From: Eulemur rufifrons
Lineage: Eukaryota > Chordata > Mammalia > Primates > Lemuridae
Direction: 5' to 3'
Assembly (NCBI RefSeq): GCF_041146395.1
Contig: NC_091006.1
Location: 12,158,001-12,222,000, forward strand
Length of the DNA: 64,000 nucleotides
Position 1 is the first letter of the stretch, and each line of letters begins with the position of its first letter. Below the pieces are notes generated by a model. It ran no database searches. It was not told where the DNA came from and was given only the letters and a program-made list of their open reading frames with translations. The position numbers were made by a program, and so were the translations under genes. Below, piece after piece: positions 50,561-61,479 of this stretch.

Positions 50561-51039
50561 AAATATATAATTATCTCAAAAAGTTGTTTTTTTTTTAAAT
50601 AAAACCAGCTAATCTTGGCAAAGCAGCTGATCTTGCTCAAATTATCAGGGGGTCATCTGGATTTTGGCTGAGCTAAAATGGTCTTGGTCGGGAGGACAAG
50701 GGTTTTCAGCTTTGCTCCACGTCTCTTCTCCTTCAGCAACTGGTCTAGGTGTATTATCATGGCAACGGCAGACTGGCAAGAGAGCAAATTCATGCCACAC
50801 CTGCATGTGCCACTCTGCTAATGTCCCACTGGCCATAGCTAGGCAAATGATTCAGCCCAGTGCCAAGAGTCCATGCCTGTCATGGCAAAGTTACATGACA
50901 AAGGGCTTGGACTGAGTTGGGGCCATGATTTTGGTGTCTACTACTTAAGGCCACATGCTGAAGTCTGAACCAATCACTTTGGCCAAGAAACAGAGTATTC
51001 TGATTCACTGGTGCCCAAACTTGCGCAGGCCTTGGGAAA

Positions 51040-51560
51040 TTGATTGCCCAGAGATCTTCTATCCAGAGAAACAGAACCAGTGGGGGATTATAGGTATAGG
51101 TGTAGGTATAAGTACGGATACAGATAGGGATATAGAGAGAGATTTATGATCATGTGATTGTGGAAGCTGAGATGCCCCAAAATCTGCCACCTGTAAGCTG
51201 GAGACCAAGGAAAGATGCTGGTGTAATTCCGTCCAAGTTTGAATGCCTGAGAACCAGGACAACCAGTGATGTAAGTCCCAGTCTGAGAGCCAGAGAAGTT
51301 GAATTGCAATCTCCCAGCTCAAACAGTGAGGCAGGAAAAATAAACAGGGGACAAATACCTTCTTGCTCCACCTTTTGTTTTCTCTCAGGCCCTCAATGAA
51401 TTGGATGATGGCAATTCACACTGGGGAGAGCAATTGACATTACTGAGTCCACCGATTCAAATGCTAATCTCAGGCAGAAACACCCTCACAGACACACCCA
51501 GAAATAATGTTTAATCTGATGGCCAAACTGACCCTTAAAATTAACCATCACACTTGTTAA
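51040..51560. repeat. Unclassified interspersed repeat with a TATAGG-type internal microsatellite
   Basis: CCAGAGAAACAGAACCAGTG, a degenerate GGTATA/GATATA run at 51,090-51,140, CTGCCACCTGTAAGCTGGAG, CACCCTCACAGACACACCCA, AAAATTAACCATCACAC. This is a frequent mammalian repeat but I do not assign a family. Confidence 0.5.
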
Positions 51561-52009
51561 AGCACAGATTTCTGGGTCTCACCCTGCCCAGGGTTTCTGA
51601 TTGAATAGGTCTAAGGCAAGGTCTGAGAATTTATATGTTTAATAAATTCTCAGATGATGCCTATGCTTTTGATTCAACGATCACACTTAGAGAACCACCT
51701 CTCTGATCATTTCTCCTGGACGTATGCCTATGCCTGGAGCAGGCTCACAGGGCAGAGAGAACACAAGAGATCACAGAGAGTGGGGAGAGGGGGTCATGAA
51801 CGAAAAGAGGCAGGAGGAAGCCTAGGTGGGAAAACACAACAGCAATCCAGTGCAGACCAAATCTGAACCTCTCCACTTGCCTGTTTTATCATTAGATTCT
51901 TGGATGTGTGTTATCGGGTCAGTGATGGGAAACTGAATTAATTTCTTAATTCATTCACCAAATGATGCAGAGTCCTGGGGAGGGAAAGCTTGGCCACTAA
52001 TATAAATTG

Positions 52010-52400
52010 AAGATGGGCTAGTGTAGGGGGGTCAGAGTGTTGGACAGGGTGGGATGTGGATAGTGAGATCAATAGGGCCTGAGAGGTAGAAGAGGGGGTG
52101 AGTATTTACCCTGGGAGCAATGGGAAGCCTTCAAAAGGTTTTAAAACAGGGACTGGCTTGACTGGATGTGTTAATATATTAGAGTAATCACACCACCCAC
52201 CCACCCCGGAAGCTATACTGTGACAAATGGATTGGATGTGAGTCCAGAGCAGGAGAAGATTTATACTGTAAAATAGGTGGAAGCTTCTTCACAGAACTGG
52301 ACCTTGAAGGATGTGTTTTCTAGGAAGAGAACAAGGAAGTGCATTCCGGTGGAGGAAACAGCATGTTTAGCAGTATTTTGCCCTTCAGGCAGGCATGAGA
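52010..52400 (-). mobile_element. LINE-2 fragment, antisense
   Basis: GGGAGCAATGGGAAGCCTTC, AAAAGGTTTTAAAACAGGGA, CATTCCGGTGGAGGAAACAG. Confidence 0.55.
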
Positions 52401-52454
52401 AAACCAAAGGTAAGTGACCTTTGACCAGCTATATGTCCAGCTCACAAGTACATC

Positions 52455-52980
52455 AATCCCTTCAGGCCTCTGCTCAAATGTCACCTCCTCCTAAAGGCCA
52501 TCCCTGAGCAGTGTCTCTACAGAGTCACCCCATCCCTTTTCTCTGTTTAGTTTTCACACACTTATCACTACCTGAAATTATGCCACATAGCTATTTACCA
52601 ATTTAGCATTGTGGTTAAGCTTATCAAATATGAAGCCAGACTGCCTAGGTTTAAACCCCAGCGTCACTACTTTTTTGCTGTGTGACTTTTAGTTGCTTAA
52701 CCTATGTTCCAGTTTGGGGGTAATAATAGTATCTATCTCATAGGAGTTTGTGAGCATAAATGAAGTAGTGTGTGTACCAATGTTCTAACATTGCCTGCAT
52801 AAAGCATCTGAATTACTTATTAACATATTGTTTTCTCCAGTGACGTGTGTTCACTGTTATTTCGTCAATCTCTGCCCACCAGAATATAAGCTCTATTTTG
52901 TTTTTCATCGTATTCCCAGTGCCTAGAACAATACCTGTTGCAAAGTAAGCTCTGAGTGAAAAAGATGAAAGAATAAAAAT
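52455..52980 (+). mobile_element. LINE-2 3' end split by a MIR insertion
   Basis: L2 from 52,455 (TCAGGCCTCTGCTCAAATGT) to about 52,605, then MIR at 52,605-52,825 (GCTGTGTGACTTTTAGTTGC, TAATAATAGTATCTATCTCA). L2 resumes to about 52,980 (AGAATATAAGCTCTATTTTG, TATTCCCAGTGCCTAGAAC). All sense. Confidence 0.7.
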
Positions 52981-53129
52981 GGCAGACTGGGTAGTAGGGC
53001 AGTTTCTCTATGCTTCATCGTTGCTCTGGTGATGATAGAGCCAGCTCCAAGATGCCAGCTTCAGTAACCTTGTTCTAACACCCATGTTGCCCGCCCATTT
53101 GGTTGGTCACCTCTACCTCCTGCTGTAGC

Positions 53130-53500
53130 AGCTAGAAAACTACAACTCCCAGCAGGCTGAGCGCCGCCAGCGCCTTCGCGCCCAAGTCCCTTAGGTGAGC
53201 GTGAGCGCCTGCGCAGTAGTATCAGCTGACCCAGAGCTCCATCTGAGCATGTGCGAGCTTCACGGCTCTGGGTCGGGTTGGGGAGAGGAGGGCGGAGGAC
53301 CCTTTACTCGCTAAGCATTATGGGGTCTCCTCGACTCTTCCAGTCTGAAGCGTCTGGGCCCCAGAGCTGCCATCTCCGGGCTAGGGAGGCGGGGAACCTG
53401 CTCTGGTCTCCGTGGTAACAGGGCTGCTCAGCTTGTTGGAGGGGAATTCAAACGTAGGCGTTGCCATAGTAACCCCGGAGTGGGAGGGGACCGGGGAGAG
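53130..53500. promoter_or_regulatory. Isolated CpG-rich promoter-like island
   Basis: CpG-dense compared with kilobases on either side. Motifs: ACTACAACTCCCAGC (ZNF143/Staf type) at 53,139-53,153; NRF1 half-site CCTGCGCAG near 53,208; perfect RFX X-box GTTGCCATAGTAAC at 53,460-53,473; and a half X-box GTGGTAAC near 53,412. A good plus-strand donor CTTAG|GTGAGC lies at 53,194/53,195. No coding exon is recognisable on either side. It could be a relic or an orphan promoter (for example of CARD8), or the start of a non-coding transcript. Confidence 0.6.
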
Positions 53501-54089
53501 AGAAAGTGGGTTAGGGACATGGAGTAACAACCGGGTAACTGAGGTGTTCACGGAGGGATGGAGAAGTGTGATGGAGGAATCAGTTTGCAATAAGGGAAGT
53601 TAGGATGCTATTGGGAGAATTGGGGTGTTGTGAAGGAGTGGGAGTGTTATGATGAGTTCTATGGGGAGATGATTGAGAAAATTTCCACTTGTAGGAAGTG
53701 GAAATGCAGTAGCAGAAATTCGGGTGTTCACCTGGTGATTTTTGTCAGGCTTCTTCCCAAAACTTTACTTTTTAGATGCTTTTGTAAATGGTATCATTTC
53801 TACTGTTTTCCCTAACTATTGGTGTTTCCTCTATAGACATGCAATAGATTTCTGTGTATAGATATTTTTCACCTTCTAATCTTCCTCTGACAGAGGTAAA
53901 ACACTCACCATATGTTCCACTTGCTCCCTTGCTTCTCCCACTCTGTTGTAGGGAACTTGGGGACATGGGACAGTTCTGGCTACTGACATGTAAATATAAC
54001 CACGGTATTATTTATTGCTTTTTCAGTCTTAGCGAAAAGTCATGCACGATTCTTCAATCTCTGTCTTTCCCTGCCCCAGCAACACACGA

Positions 54090-54400
54090 CATTCCAGACA
54101 GAATGCCTGCATCAGCCTTGGTCCCTGAGCAGCTACATGGGACAGAGCCCTCCTGCCAACTACCATGGTTTGAGGTGCCCATCTAACTGTAACGTGGACC
54201 CATTCACCGAACTCTTCCCTTTCTCCCTCTCCTCTCTCTCTCTCTCTACTTCTGTGAGATCATCTCTTTTAGATGCCACATAAAGGTGAGATCATGTGGT
54301 ATTTTTCTTTATGTGCCTGGCTTGTTTCAGTTAAGATAATGTCCTTCAGGTTCATTCATGTTGCTGCAAATGACAGGATTTCATTTTTTTATATGGACAA
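54090..54400 (-). mobile_element. L1 fragment, antisense
   Basis: GTGAGATCATGTGGTATTTT, TGCCTGGCTTGTTTCAGTTA, AGATAATGTCCTTCAGGTTC, ATTCATGTTGCTGCAAATGA: antisense end of L1 ORF2. Confidence 0.7.
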
Positions 54401-54712
54401 ATAATTTAAACGAGCAAAAACATGCAGATAAAATTAGTTTTAATTATATATAATATATTAATTTACTCAAATTATTTAAACATGTAATAAATGTGAAAAA
54501 TAGTAATATGATATTTATGTACTTTTGTTCATAGTAAGACTTAAATGTCTGTGTGTTTTCAATTTTCCATAAATCTTAAACTCCCCATTTCAAGTGTTTG
54601 ATAGCCACATAATGTTTTTTCTTTCATATAAATGAGTATGGGCAATCCCCTGTTGCAAGGAAGTGTGCGGTGTCAGATCAGCCACTGAGTGCTCTTTGAG
54701 AAATGACAGCTC

Positions 54713-55621
54713 TCATCTCAGAAGGGATGGAAAAAATCGGGAAATAATTTTACTATGCTTCATCAGCACGAAAGGGCAGAGAGTTGGGTAGCATGATGAC
54801 AAAATTCCAGCAATCTTCCCCAGTTCTGGTTTTTTCTGAGGTATATAAATCATACAAAGAGTCATGACATTGCTCAAACCATAAAATAACACAAAGCAAC
54901 TAACCAGCACTAGGATGCTGTGGGTGGCTTTGTCTTCAGGAGACAGCTGGGAAGAGAGGCTGGGGCTGTGGAGATGCTGGGCTGTCTTGTGGTGTCTGCG
55001 CAGGACACTCACCATGTAGAGGCTGGTGCAGATCATGAGGACCACGAACAGGAGATCTCGTATCACTATGACACTCATAAATGACTGTGAAGGAAGGTTT
55101 CCAATCTTAGTTTGACAGTATGCTTGAGAATACCCAGGACCAACCATAGTGACATTGGTTCTGGCTACAACAGTGTCAATGAGGTGGATATAGACCAGCA
55201 TGTTGAAGATCCAGAAGAAAAGGAAAGAGGGAAAATTGCATGTAGATAGCTTAGTCTTAAGCCATGCCCGTTTGGAAGTCCTGGGGCTGATAGTGATGGC
55301 TTGAACCGTACTCAGGAAGGAGGTAACACAGATGGAAACACCCCGGGTCACTCTGTTTACATACAAAATTGCTTTACAGCTGGCATCGTTCAGAGCATTT
55401 CTTATTCCAAAGGATGGCAGGATGTCTAGTGTGAACATGAATGTGATGGCCAAAACATTGACTAATGTCAGGTGCATGAATATCAAATCTATGGGCTTCC
55501 TCAAGTGAGACTGAATGAAATATATGTACACGTAGAACACAAAGAGCAATGAGTTCCCGATGAAACCAACATACATCTGAGATATGAGGACGAACCCAAA
55601 AATTATGTTGCTTGGAATCAT
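54713..55621 (-). CDS. Vomeronasal type-1 receptor (V1R), intact, 302 aa, single exon
   Basis: A seven-transmembrane pheromone receptor of the V1R (VN1R) family, expected on sensory neurons of the vomeronasal organ and signalling through Gi2. Family marks: RKPIDLIFMHLTLVN after TM1 (41-55), VTRGVSICVTSFLSTVQAIT (91-110) with ISPR in TM3, Cys82 and Cys169 as the likely disulphide, the N-glycosylation site N156-V-T in loop 2, HLHSPSLSSQLSPEDKATHS in loop 3 (207-226), FYGLSNV in TM6 and PTLCPFVLM in TM7 (279-287). The length is typical and there are no internal stops. The ATG at 55,621 begins MIPSNIIFGF, a usual V1R start without signal peptide. L1 fragments surround it and no upstream exon is visible. 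The subfamily is not assigned. Confidence 0.95.
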   Translation of the reverse strand: MIPSNIIFGFVLISQMYVGFIGNSLLFVFYVYIYFIQSHLRKPIDLIFMHLTLVNVLAITFMFTLDILPSFGIRNALNDASCKAILYVNRVTRGVSICVTSFLSTVQAITISPRTSKRAWLKTKLSTCNFPSFLFFWIFNMLVYIHLIDTVVARTNVTMVGPGYSQAYCQTKIGNLPSQSFMSVIVIRDLLFVVLMICTSLYMVSVLRRHHKTAQHLHSPSLSSQLSPEDKATHSILVLVSCFVLFYGLSNVMTLCMIYIPQKKPELGKIAGILSSCYPTLCPFVLMKHSKIISRFFPSLLR

Positions 55622-56039
55622 TATCTTATTGATCTTTTAGATGTTCTAATTAGGTAAGCCAGTCCTCAATAAAATAAATAGATTACATTTAAAATTATAA
55701 ATAATGGCGCCTGTGGAAGAATGTAATGATTGACAGTTTAGTATGAAGGAAGAGGGTTGAAATGTCCATTTACTTGGTATTTCAGGCCCAGCTGTGGCAT
55801 TTGCAGAAACTGAATTTCAGAGATTCTTGAGAACCTTAGAATATAGAAATGGTTGTTAAGAAGGTAGAATTCAAATGTTAACAGCCAGCATCATAGTGTA
55901 TTACCCAGGAAGACATGCTGGCCTATAGGAAAGAGAAGTTTGCATTTTTAAGCTACATTTTCTTCAGACTATCAGACTGTATTGAGTCTGTAAGCCTATG
56001 CTTAATATTGCAACCAATTTAAAGAACACTATACTTCTA

Positions 56040-56235
56040 TTTAAAATTTTTTGTTGTTAAATTTTTATAGTTTTAGGGAGTATAAGTGCAGGTTTGTTCC
56101 ATGGATTTATTGTGTACTGGAGAAGTCTCGGCCTTTAGTGTAGGCATCACTTAAATAGTGTACATTATATACACTAAATAATTTCTCATCCCTCACCTCT
56201 GCCCAGCCTCCCACCCTTCCCAGCCCCTGTGAGCA
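56040..56235 (-). mobile_element. L1 3' end, antisense
   Basis: TGTTCCATGGATTTATTGTG, CGGCCTTTAGTGTAGGCATC, ATTTCTCATCCCTCACCTCT. The same text as at 60,090-60,180. Confidence 0.65.
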
Positions 56236-56989
56236 GTATGTTTCCAACACATAAAGAGCACTGTATTTATTCTTATGGCCTTCTTATTGAGAGTTTTGGC
56301 TGCCTACAATAACTTTCCTAGACAGTAATCATTTTAAACACTCATCTAATACAGAGTTTTCTAAGTAGAAACTTTCTGCCTCCCCTGACCTCTCCCTCCC
56401 GTGGGTCAATCGTCAGTGCTCAACAGTTTTGGTTTTCATAGCTTGGTGCACAGCTACCGACAGGCAGTGGATAGAGGCCCAGCATGCTAAATACTGCACA
56501 ATGCACAGTACGATCCCACAACAAGGGATTTTCTGGCTCCAATGGCAAACATGTCATGGTTGATAAATCCGGTGTCACAGATAGCCCATGTATCTTTCTG
56601 ACTGCAACATGGGTCAAATTCACATTTTGGTTTGAACATTTTTTGAGTGCCTCTTAAAGAAACAGACTTAGTAGGTTCACAAATATAGTTAGTCTAGGAA
56701 ATATATAACATTCATCAAGATTGACACTTATTAATAAGGTTAACACCACATCTATATTTATTGGAATTTGGCTTTTTTTTACTATACCATTATGTGGAAG
56801 ACTCATTATTCTTTCAGTCATTTCCATCATTTTATATACAATCCTTCTTTCCTCAATGGACATGTAGTGAATTCTGTAGCTGTTCTGTTACTTCCTTTAT
56901 ACTGACACAGTCCATAGAGTATTCAGAACTTATCAAGTGATATTCTGTCCATTCAGCCCCACTCTCTACCCTGGCATCCATCTCTACTG

Positions 56990-57780
56990 CAGCAATAATA
57001 CAAAAGTGGGCAAAAGACATGAACAGAAGTTTTTCAAAAGAACATAGGCCAATGGCCAGCAAACATGAAGAAATGCCCAATGTCACCAGGGAAATGCAAA
57101 TTAGAACAACAATCTGATACCACCTTACTCCTATCAAAATGGCCATTACTAAAAAGTCAAAAAACAATAGATGCTGGTGTGGAATCAGAGAGTAGTGTGG
57201 AATGGCGAACACTTATACACTGTTGGTGGGACTCCAAATTAGCACAACCTCTATGGAAAAAATATAGCAATTTCTCAAAGAAATAAATGTAGATTTACCA
57301 CAAAAACCAGTAATTCCATTACTGGGTACCTACCCAAGGGAAAAGAAGTCATTTTATCAAAAAGACACCTGTACTCAAATGTTTATCACAGCACAATTCA
57401 GCATCGCAAAGATGTGGAATCAACCTAAGTGCCCATCAATTCATGAGTGGATTAAGAAAATGTGATACAAACACACTCACACACGCACACCCCATGGAGT
57501 ACTACTCAGCCATAAAAAAGTGAGCTAATGTCTTTTGCAGCAACTTGGATGGAACTATAGACCAGTATCCTAAGTGAAGTAGCTCAGGAACCGTAAAACA
57601 CCACCACATGTACAGTAATAACTGGGAGCTAATGGATGGGCACACACAGGCACAAAGAGATGTAAAGTAATGAAAGAATGAAGAAGGTGAAAACTACATA
57701 TGTGGAAGAAAAGAGAACTAGTGACAATAAAAATAACAAAGAACAAAATACATGTATTTCGTAACTGAAAATATATTAGA
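56990..57780 (+). mobile_element. L1 ORF2 3' fragment
   Basis: CAAAAGTGGGCAAAAGACAT, CAATGGCCAGCAAACATGAA, TCAAAATGGCCATTACTAAA, CACTGTTGGTGGGACTCCAA, TACTGGGTACCTACCCAAGG, GCCATAAAAAAGTGAGCTAA. Classic end of L1 ORF2 with frame breaks. Confidence 0.85.
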
Positions 57781-58429
57781 AAGATAAATCTGAAAACTTT
57801 GAAGTCTCTGTAAGGAAGCACAGCACGGGAATAGGAACGTTGAAAATGTCTTTATACCTCGTTCTCCTTCCTGAGGCTGAGTGTCGCAGAACCCTCACAA
57901 AAGGCAGGCGGCTTCCCGGAGACACTGAGGCATGTTGGAAAGGCTGGGTCTGCCCAGCAAGGACTGTATATCGGGGATGGGTGGCAGGACTTCTCCTCCC
58001 AGTGGACATCAATCACCTTGTCACCTGCTTCCTCAATGACCTTGTTTATTGTTCATCCATTTGATGTGCCCAGAGGAGCAACAAGTCATTCTCCCAAATG
58101 CAAAATGATTCTCTTGGTAAATAATTTAGCTGTATTAATCAGGAGTGCAAAGGCACTGTTTGAGGATGTATGTTTTCCCCAGTTGAACAGCAGCAGAAAG
58201 TAAACTTCAGGATCTGGGAAGTCATTATACGTTAGCTTTTACTCAGTGGTGAGAATTAGCACAGCCCTTGATATAATCTGACGACTGAGCAGGACCCCAG
58301 AGAACACACTCACTTTTCCGTCAGAGCAATTGTGCCTCATGCGTTTATGGTGTGTTTAACTTCTGCGTGTTCCATAAAGCACAAGCACAATGCCGGGCAC
58401 TGAGGTTTTTTGTTTGTTTGTTTGTTCTG

Positions 58430-59130
58430 TTTTTTAAAGTTTCTAATTGAAGTAAAATACACATAATGTAAAATTCATTGTCTTAATCATTTCCAAGTTT
58501 ATAGTTCGATAGTGTTAAATATATTCACATTCTTGTGCAAACTTTTTCATCTCAAATGACTGAAATTCTATGCCCATTAAACAAAAACTCTCCATTTTCC
58601 CTCCCCTCCACCCGCAGTCATCATCAGTCTATCTCCTCTTGATATGAGTTTGAGTACTTTACCTCCCCGAAGTGACAGTAATATTTGTCTTTTTGTGACC
58701 GGCTTACTTTACTTAGCATAACATTTTCAATTTTCATCCATGTTGTATCATGTGCCAGAGTTTCCTTCCTTTGCAAAGCAATATTTAAAGTATATACCAC
58801 ATTTGCATTTTTTATTTCAAAAATGTTTTCGATTACATGGATTGATTTTGTGATGCTTGAGTCCCGGTTGTGGGTGTGTCCATCACCCAAATAGTGTTCA
58901 TCACACTCAGTAGGTAGGTTTTGACCCTCCCGTTCTCCCTCTTCTCCTTGTTTGATTTTCACTCAGTTTTACTTCTCTCTGGGCACAGCTGTGCTCATCA
59001 GTTAGTTCCAATTTAATACGAGTACATGTGGTGTTTGTTTTTCCATTCTTGAGATATCTCACTGAGGAGAATGATCTCCAGGTCCATCCAGATTTTTGGA
59101 AAAGGTATTAACTCATCTTTTATTTTATGG
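58430..59130 (-). mobile_element. L1 fragments, antisense: an old piece plus a 3' end
   Basis: 58,430-58,790 is an L1M-like piece (GTAAAATTCATTGTCTTAAT, CCATGTTGTATCATGTGCCA). 58,800-59,130 is a 3' UTR/ORF2 end (GACCCTCCCGTTCTCCCTCT, GTTCCAATTTAATACGAGTA). A (TTTG)n run lies just before, at 58,406-58,426. Confidence 0.7.
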
Positions 59131-59449
59131 CTTAGCAGTGATATAAATTTGAGAGTTCTCAGAATATGGCCGTTATCTGTATTGGATCACATTAATAGAA
59201 GAAAGCTCAGAGTTCAGAAGTAGAGACCTTGCAGTTAAGAGTAAGGTGAAAAAGACAGCTTGCTTCAGGCAGGGTCCAGAGCAGGGTCCTCAATTTGAAA
59301 GAATGCAGACTCAGTCACTCAATTTTGTGAATTCATGGTGGGCTGATCTGCTTATGGGACTCAAACTTACATATAATAAAATGTGGTATGTAATTGATAG
59401 GAATTCTCTAAATAAAGCAAGGTATTTCCATCTAATGTAATTTTTTGAA

Positions 59450-59550
59450 ATTGTTATTTTAGAGACAGGGTCTCACTCTGTTGCCCAGGCTGGAGAGCAG
59501 TGGCCTGATCATAGCTTGCTGAAACCTTGAATTTCCCTCCCTTTGGGGGA
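59450..59550 (-). mobile_element. Alu-derived fragment, antisense
   Basis: TTATTTTAGAGACAGGGTCT, CACTCTGTTGCCCAGGCTGG, AGAGCAGTGGCCTGATCATA, GCTTGCTGAAACCTTGAA: a left-arm fragment. Confidence 0.75.
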
Positions 59551-59699
59551 AAGGCCTCCCTCATAAAAAGAGAAGGCTTATTATTAATTTGGGTGGATGA
59601 CTGAAAATATAAAATTAACTGGAATGATAGGAGAGGTCAGCTTATACTTTATGTATTTTTTTCTTTTCTTTTTTATTTGTACAAATTTAAGGAGTACAA

Positions 59700-60050
59700 G
59701 CGTGAGTTTTTTATTTCAAAATATTAACGGGGGTACAAATATTGTTGGTTACATATATCAATTTTGTTATGCTTGAGTCAGGGTTATAAGTCTGCCCGTC
59801 ACCCAGATGGTGTTCACTTTTCCTGTTAGATAGGTTTTCACGCACCCCCTCCTCCCTCTTCCCCCTGGCTTGATTTCCACTGAGTTTTACTTCCCCCTGT
59901 GCACACGTGTACCCATCTGTTAGTCCCAATTTCATGGCAAGTACATGTGGAGTTTGTTTTTTCATTCTTTAGATACTTCACTTAGAATAGTGGTTGCATT
60001 TCCATCCAATTTGTTGCAAAATGCATTATTCATCCTTCTTGATGGCTGCT
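59700..60050 (-). mobile_element. L1 3' end, antisense
   Basis: TACAAATATTGTTGGTTACA, GTCAGGGTTATAAGTCTGCC, CGTCACCCAGATGGTGTTCA, TCCCAATTTCATGGCAAGTA, with a CCCCCTCCTCCCTCTTCCC polypyrimidine tract. Confidence 0.75.
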
Positions 60051-60084
60051 TACTGTTCCATGACATTTTGTTACATAGATTCCA

Positions 60085-61136
60085 TTGCATAGCGGTGAAG
60101 TATCGGCTTTTAGTGTAACCATCACTTGAATAATGTACATTGTATCCGTTAGTAATTTCTCATCACCTATACACTTCTCTCCCTTCCACCCTTCCAAGAC
60201 TAAAATGTCCATCAGTCCATCTCTATGTCCATGTGTACATAGTATTGAGCTTCCACTCATAAGTGGAGAACATGTGATATTGGTTTCTCTCTCTGAGTTG
60301 CTCCACTTTAGATAATGACCTCCAATTCCTTCCATGTTGCTGGAAAAGACATTCCATTCATCTTTGTGGCTGAATAGTATTGCATGGTGTATATATACCA
60401 CCTTTTCTTTATCCAATCAGCCACTGTCATACCCTTAGGTTGATTCCGTGTCTTTGCTATTGTGAATACTGCTGCAATAAACATGTATGTGCTGTATCTT
60501 TTTGATATAATGATTTCTTTTCCTTTGGGTAGATATTCAGTAGAGGGATTGATGGATTGAATGGTAGTTCTATTTTTAGTTCTTTGAGAGTTCTCCATAC
60601 TGTTTTCCACAGAGGTTGTGCTAAGTTACACTCCCACCAACAGTGTGTGCGTTCTCTTTTCTCTTCATCCTTGGAAGCATCCATTATTTGTTGTCTTTTT
60701 TTTTTTTTTTTTTTTTTTTGTTGAGACAGAGTCTCACTTTGTTGCCCAGGCTAGAGTGAGTGCCGTGGCGTCAGCTTAGCTCACAGCAACCTCAGACTCC
60801 TCGGCTTAAGCGATCCTACTGCCTCAGCCTCCCGAGTAGCTGGGACTACAGGCATGCGCCACTATGCCCGGCTAATTTTTTCTATATAGATTTTTAGTTG
60901 TCCATATAATGTCTTTCTATTTTTAGTAGAGACGGGGTCTCGCTCAGGCTGGTCTCGAACTCCTGACCTTGAGCAATCCACCCGCCTCGGCCTCCCAGAG
61001 TGCTAGGATTACAGGCGTGAGCCACCGCGCCCGGCCTTGTTGTCTTTTTAATAGTAGCCATTGTGACTGGCGTGAGATGCTATCTTACTGTGGTTTTAAT
61101 TTGCATTTCTCTGATGATTAGTGATATTGAATATTT
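60085..61136 (-). mobile_element. L1 3' portion, antisense, split by an Alu
   Basis: TAGTGTAACCATCACTTGAA, TCACCTATACACTTCTCTCC, GTATTGCATGGTGTATATAT, ATTGTGAATACTGCTGCAAT, ACACTCCCACCAACAGTGTG, then after the Alu TAGTAGCCATTGTGACTGGC and TTAATTTGCATTTCTCTGAT. Confidence 0.8.
60700..61036 (-). mobile_element. Lemur-type dimeric Alu inserted into L1
   Basis: Antisense Alu with poly(T) start. It reads GGCTAGAGTGAGTGCCGTGG, CGTCAGCTTAGCTCACAGCA and a middle with CTATATAGATTTTTAGTTGT, CCATATAATGTCTTTCTATT, the form I know from lemur genomes. The 13-bp target duplication TTGTTGTCTTTTT is at 60,688 and 61,037. Confidence 0.93.
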
Positions 61137-61479
61137 TTCACTTTGTTTGATTGCCAGGCATGGAGTTTTTTTATTTCAAGTTTTCTTAGCTCTGAGTCAT
61201 CACAGGTATCACTCATGTGGCTGCCCATGGAGAATTTTTCTCATTTTAAAGTAGGTTGCTGCAATATACAGACTGAAATTGTTCAAAAAATTTTACTTTT
61301 GTCCGTGTTCTTTACAATATACATGGCAGTCTAAACAAAGTAAAAACAGAACATGTACTTCTATACAACACAGAAACATAAAGAATACTACCAGTTACTC
61401 TGAACACCTGAAAATATGTGCCTCCAAAATGAACATATTCCTTCCTTTCCCTCAGGATTAAACATTCTTGAATGTTTTA

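Noticed and set aside
56853..57212. Minus-strand frame of 119 codons with hydrophobic segments, checked as a possible second receptor
   Set aside because: It is antisense to a recognisable L1 ORF2 end and has no V1R motif.
60030..60684. Minus-strand frames with KKRWYIYTMQYYSATKMNG-type text, which might look like a gene
   Set aside because: This is the sense end of L1 ORF2, split and frameshifted; a retrotransposon relic, not a host gene.
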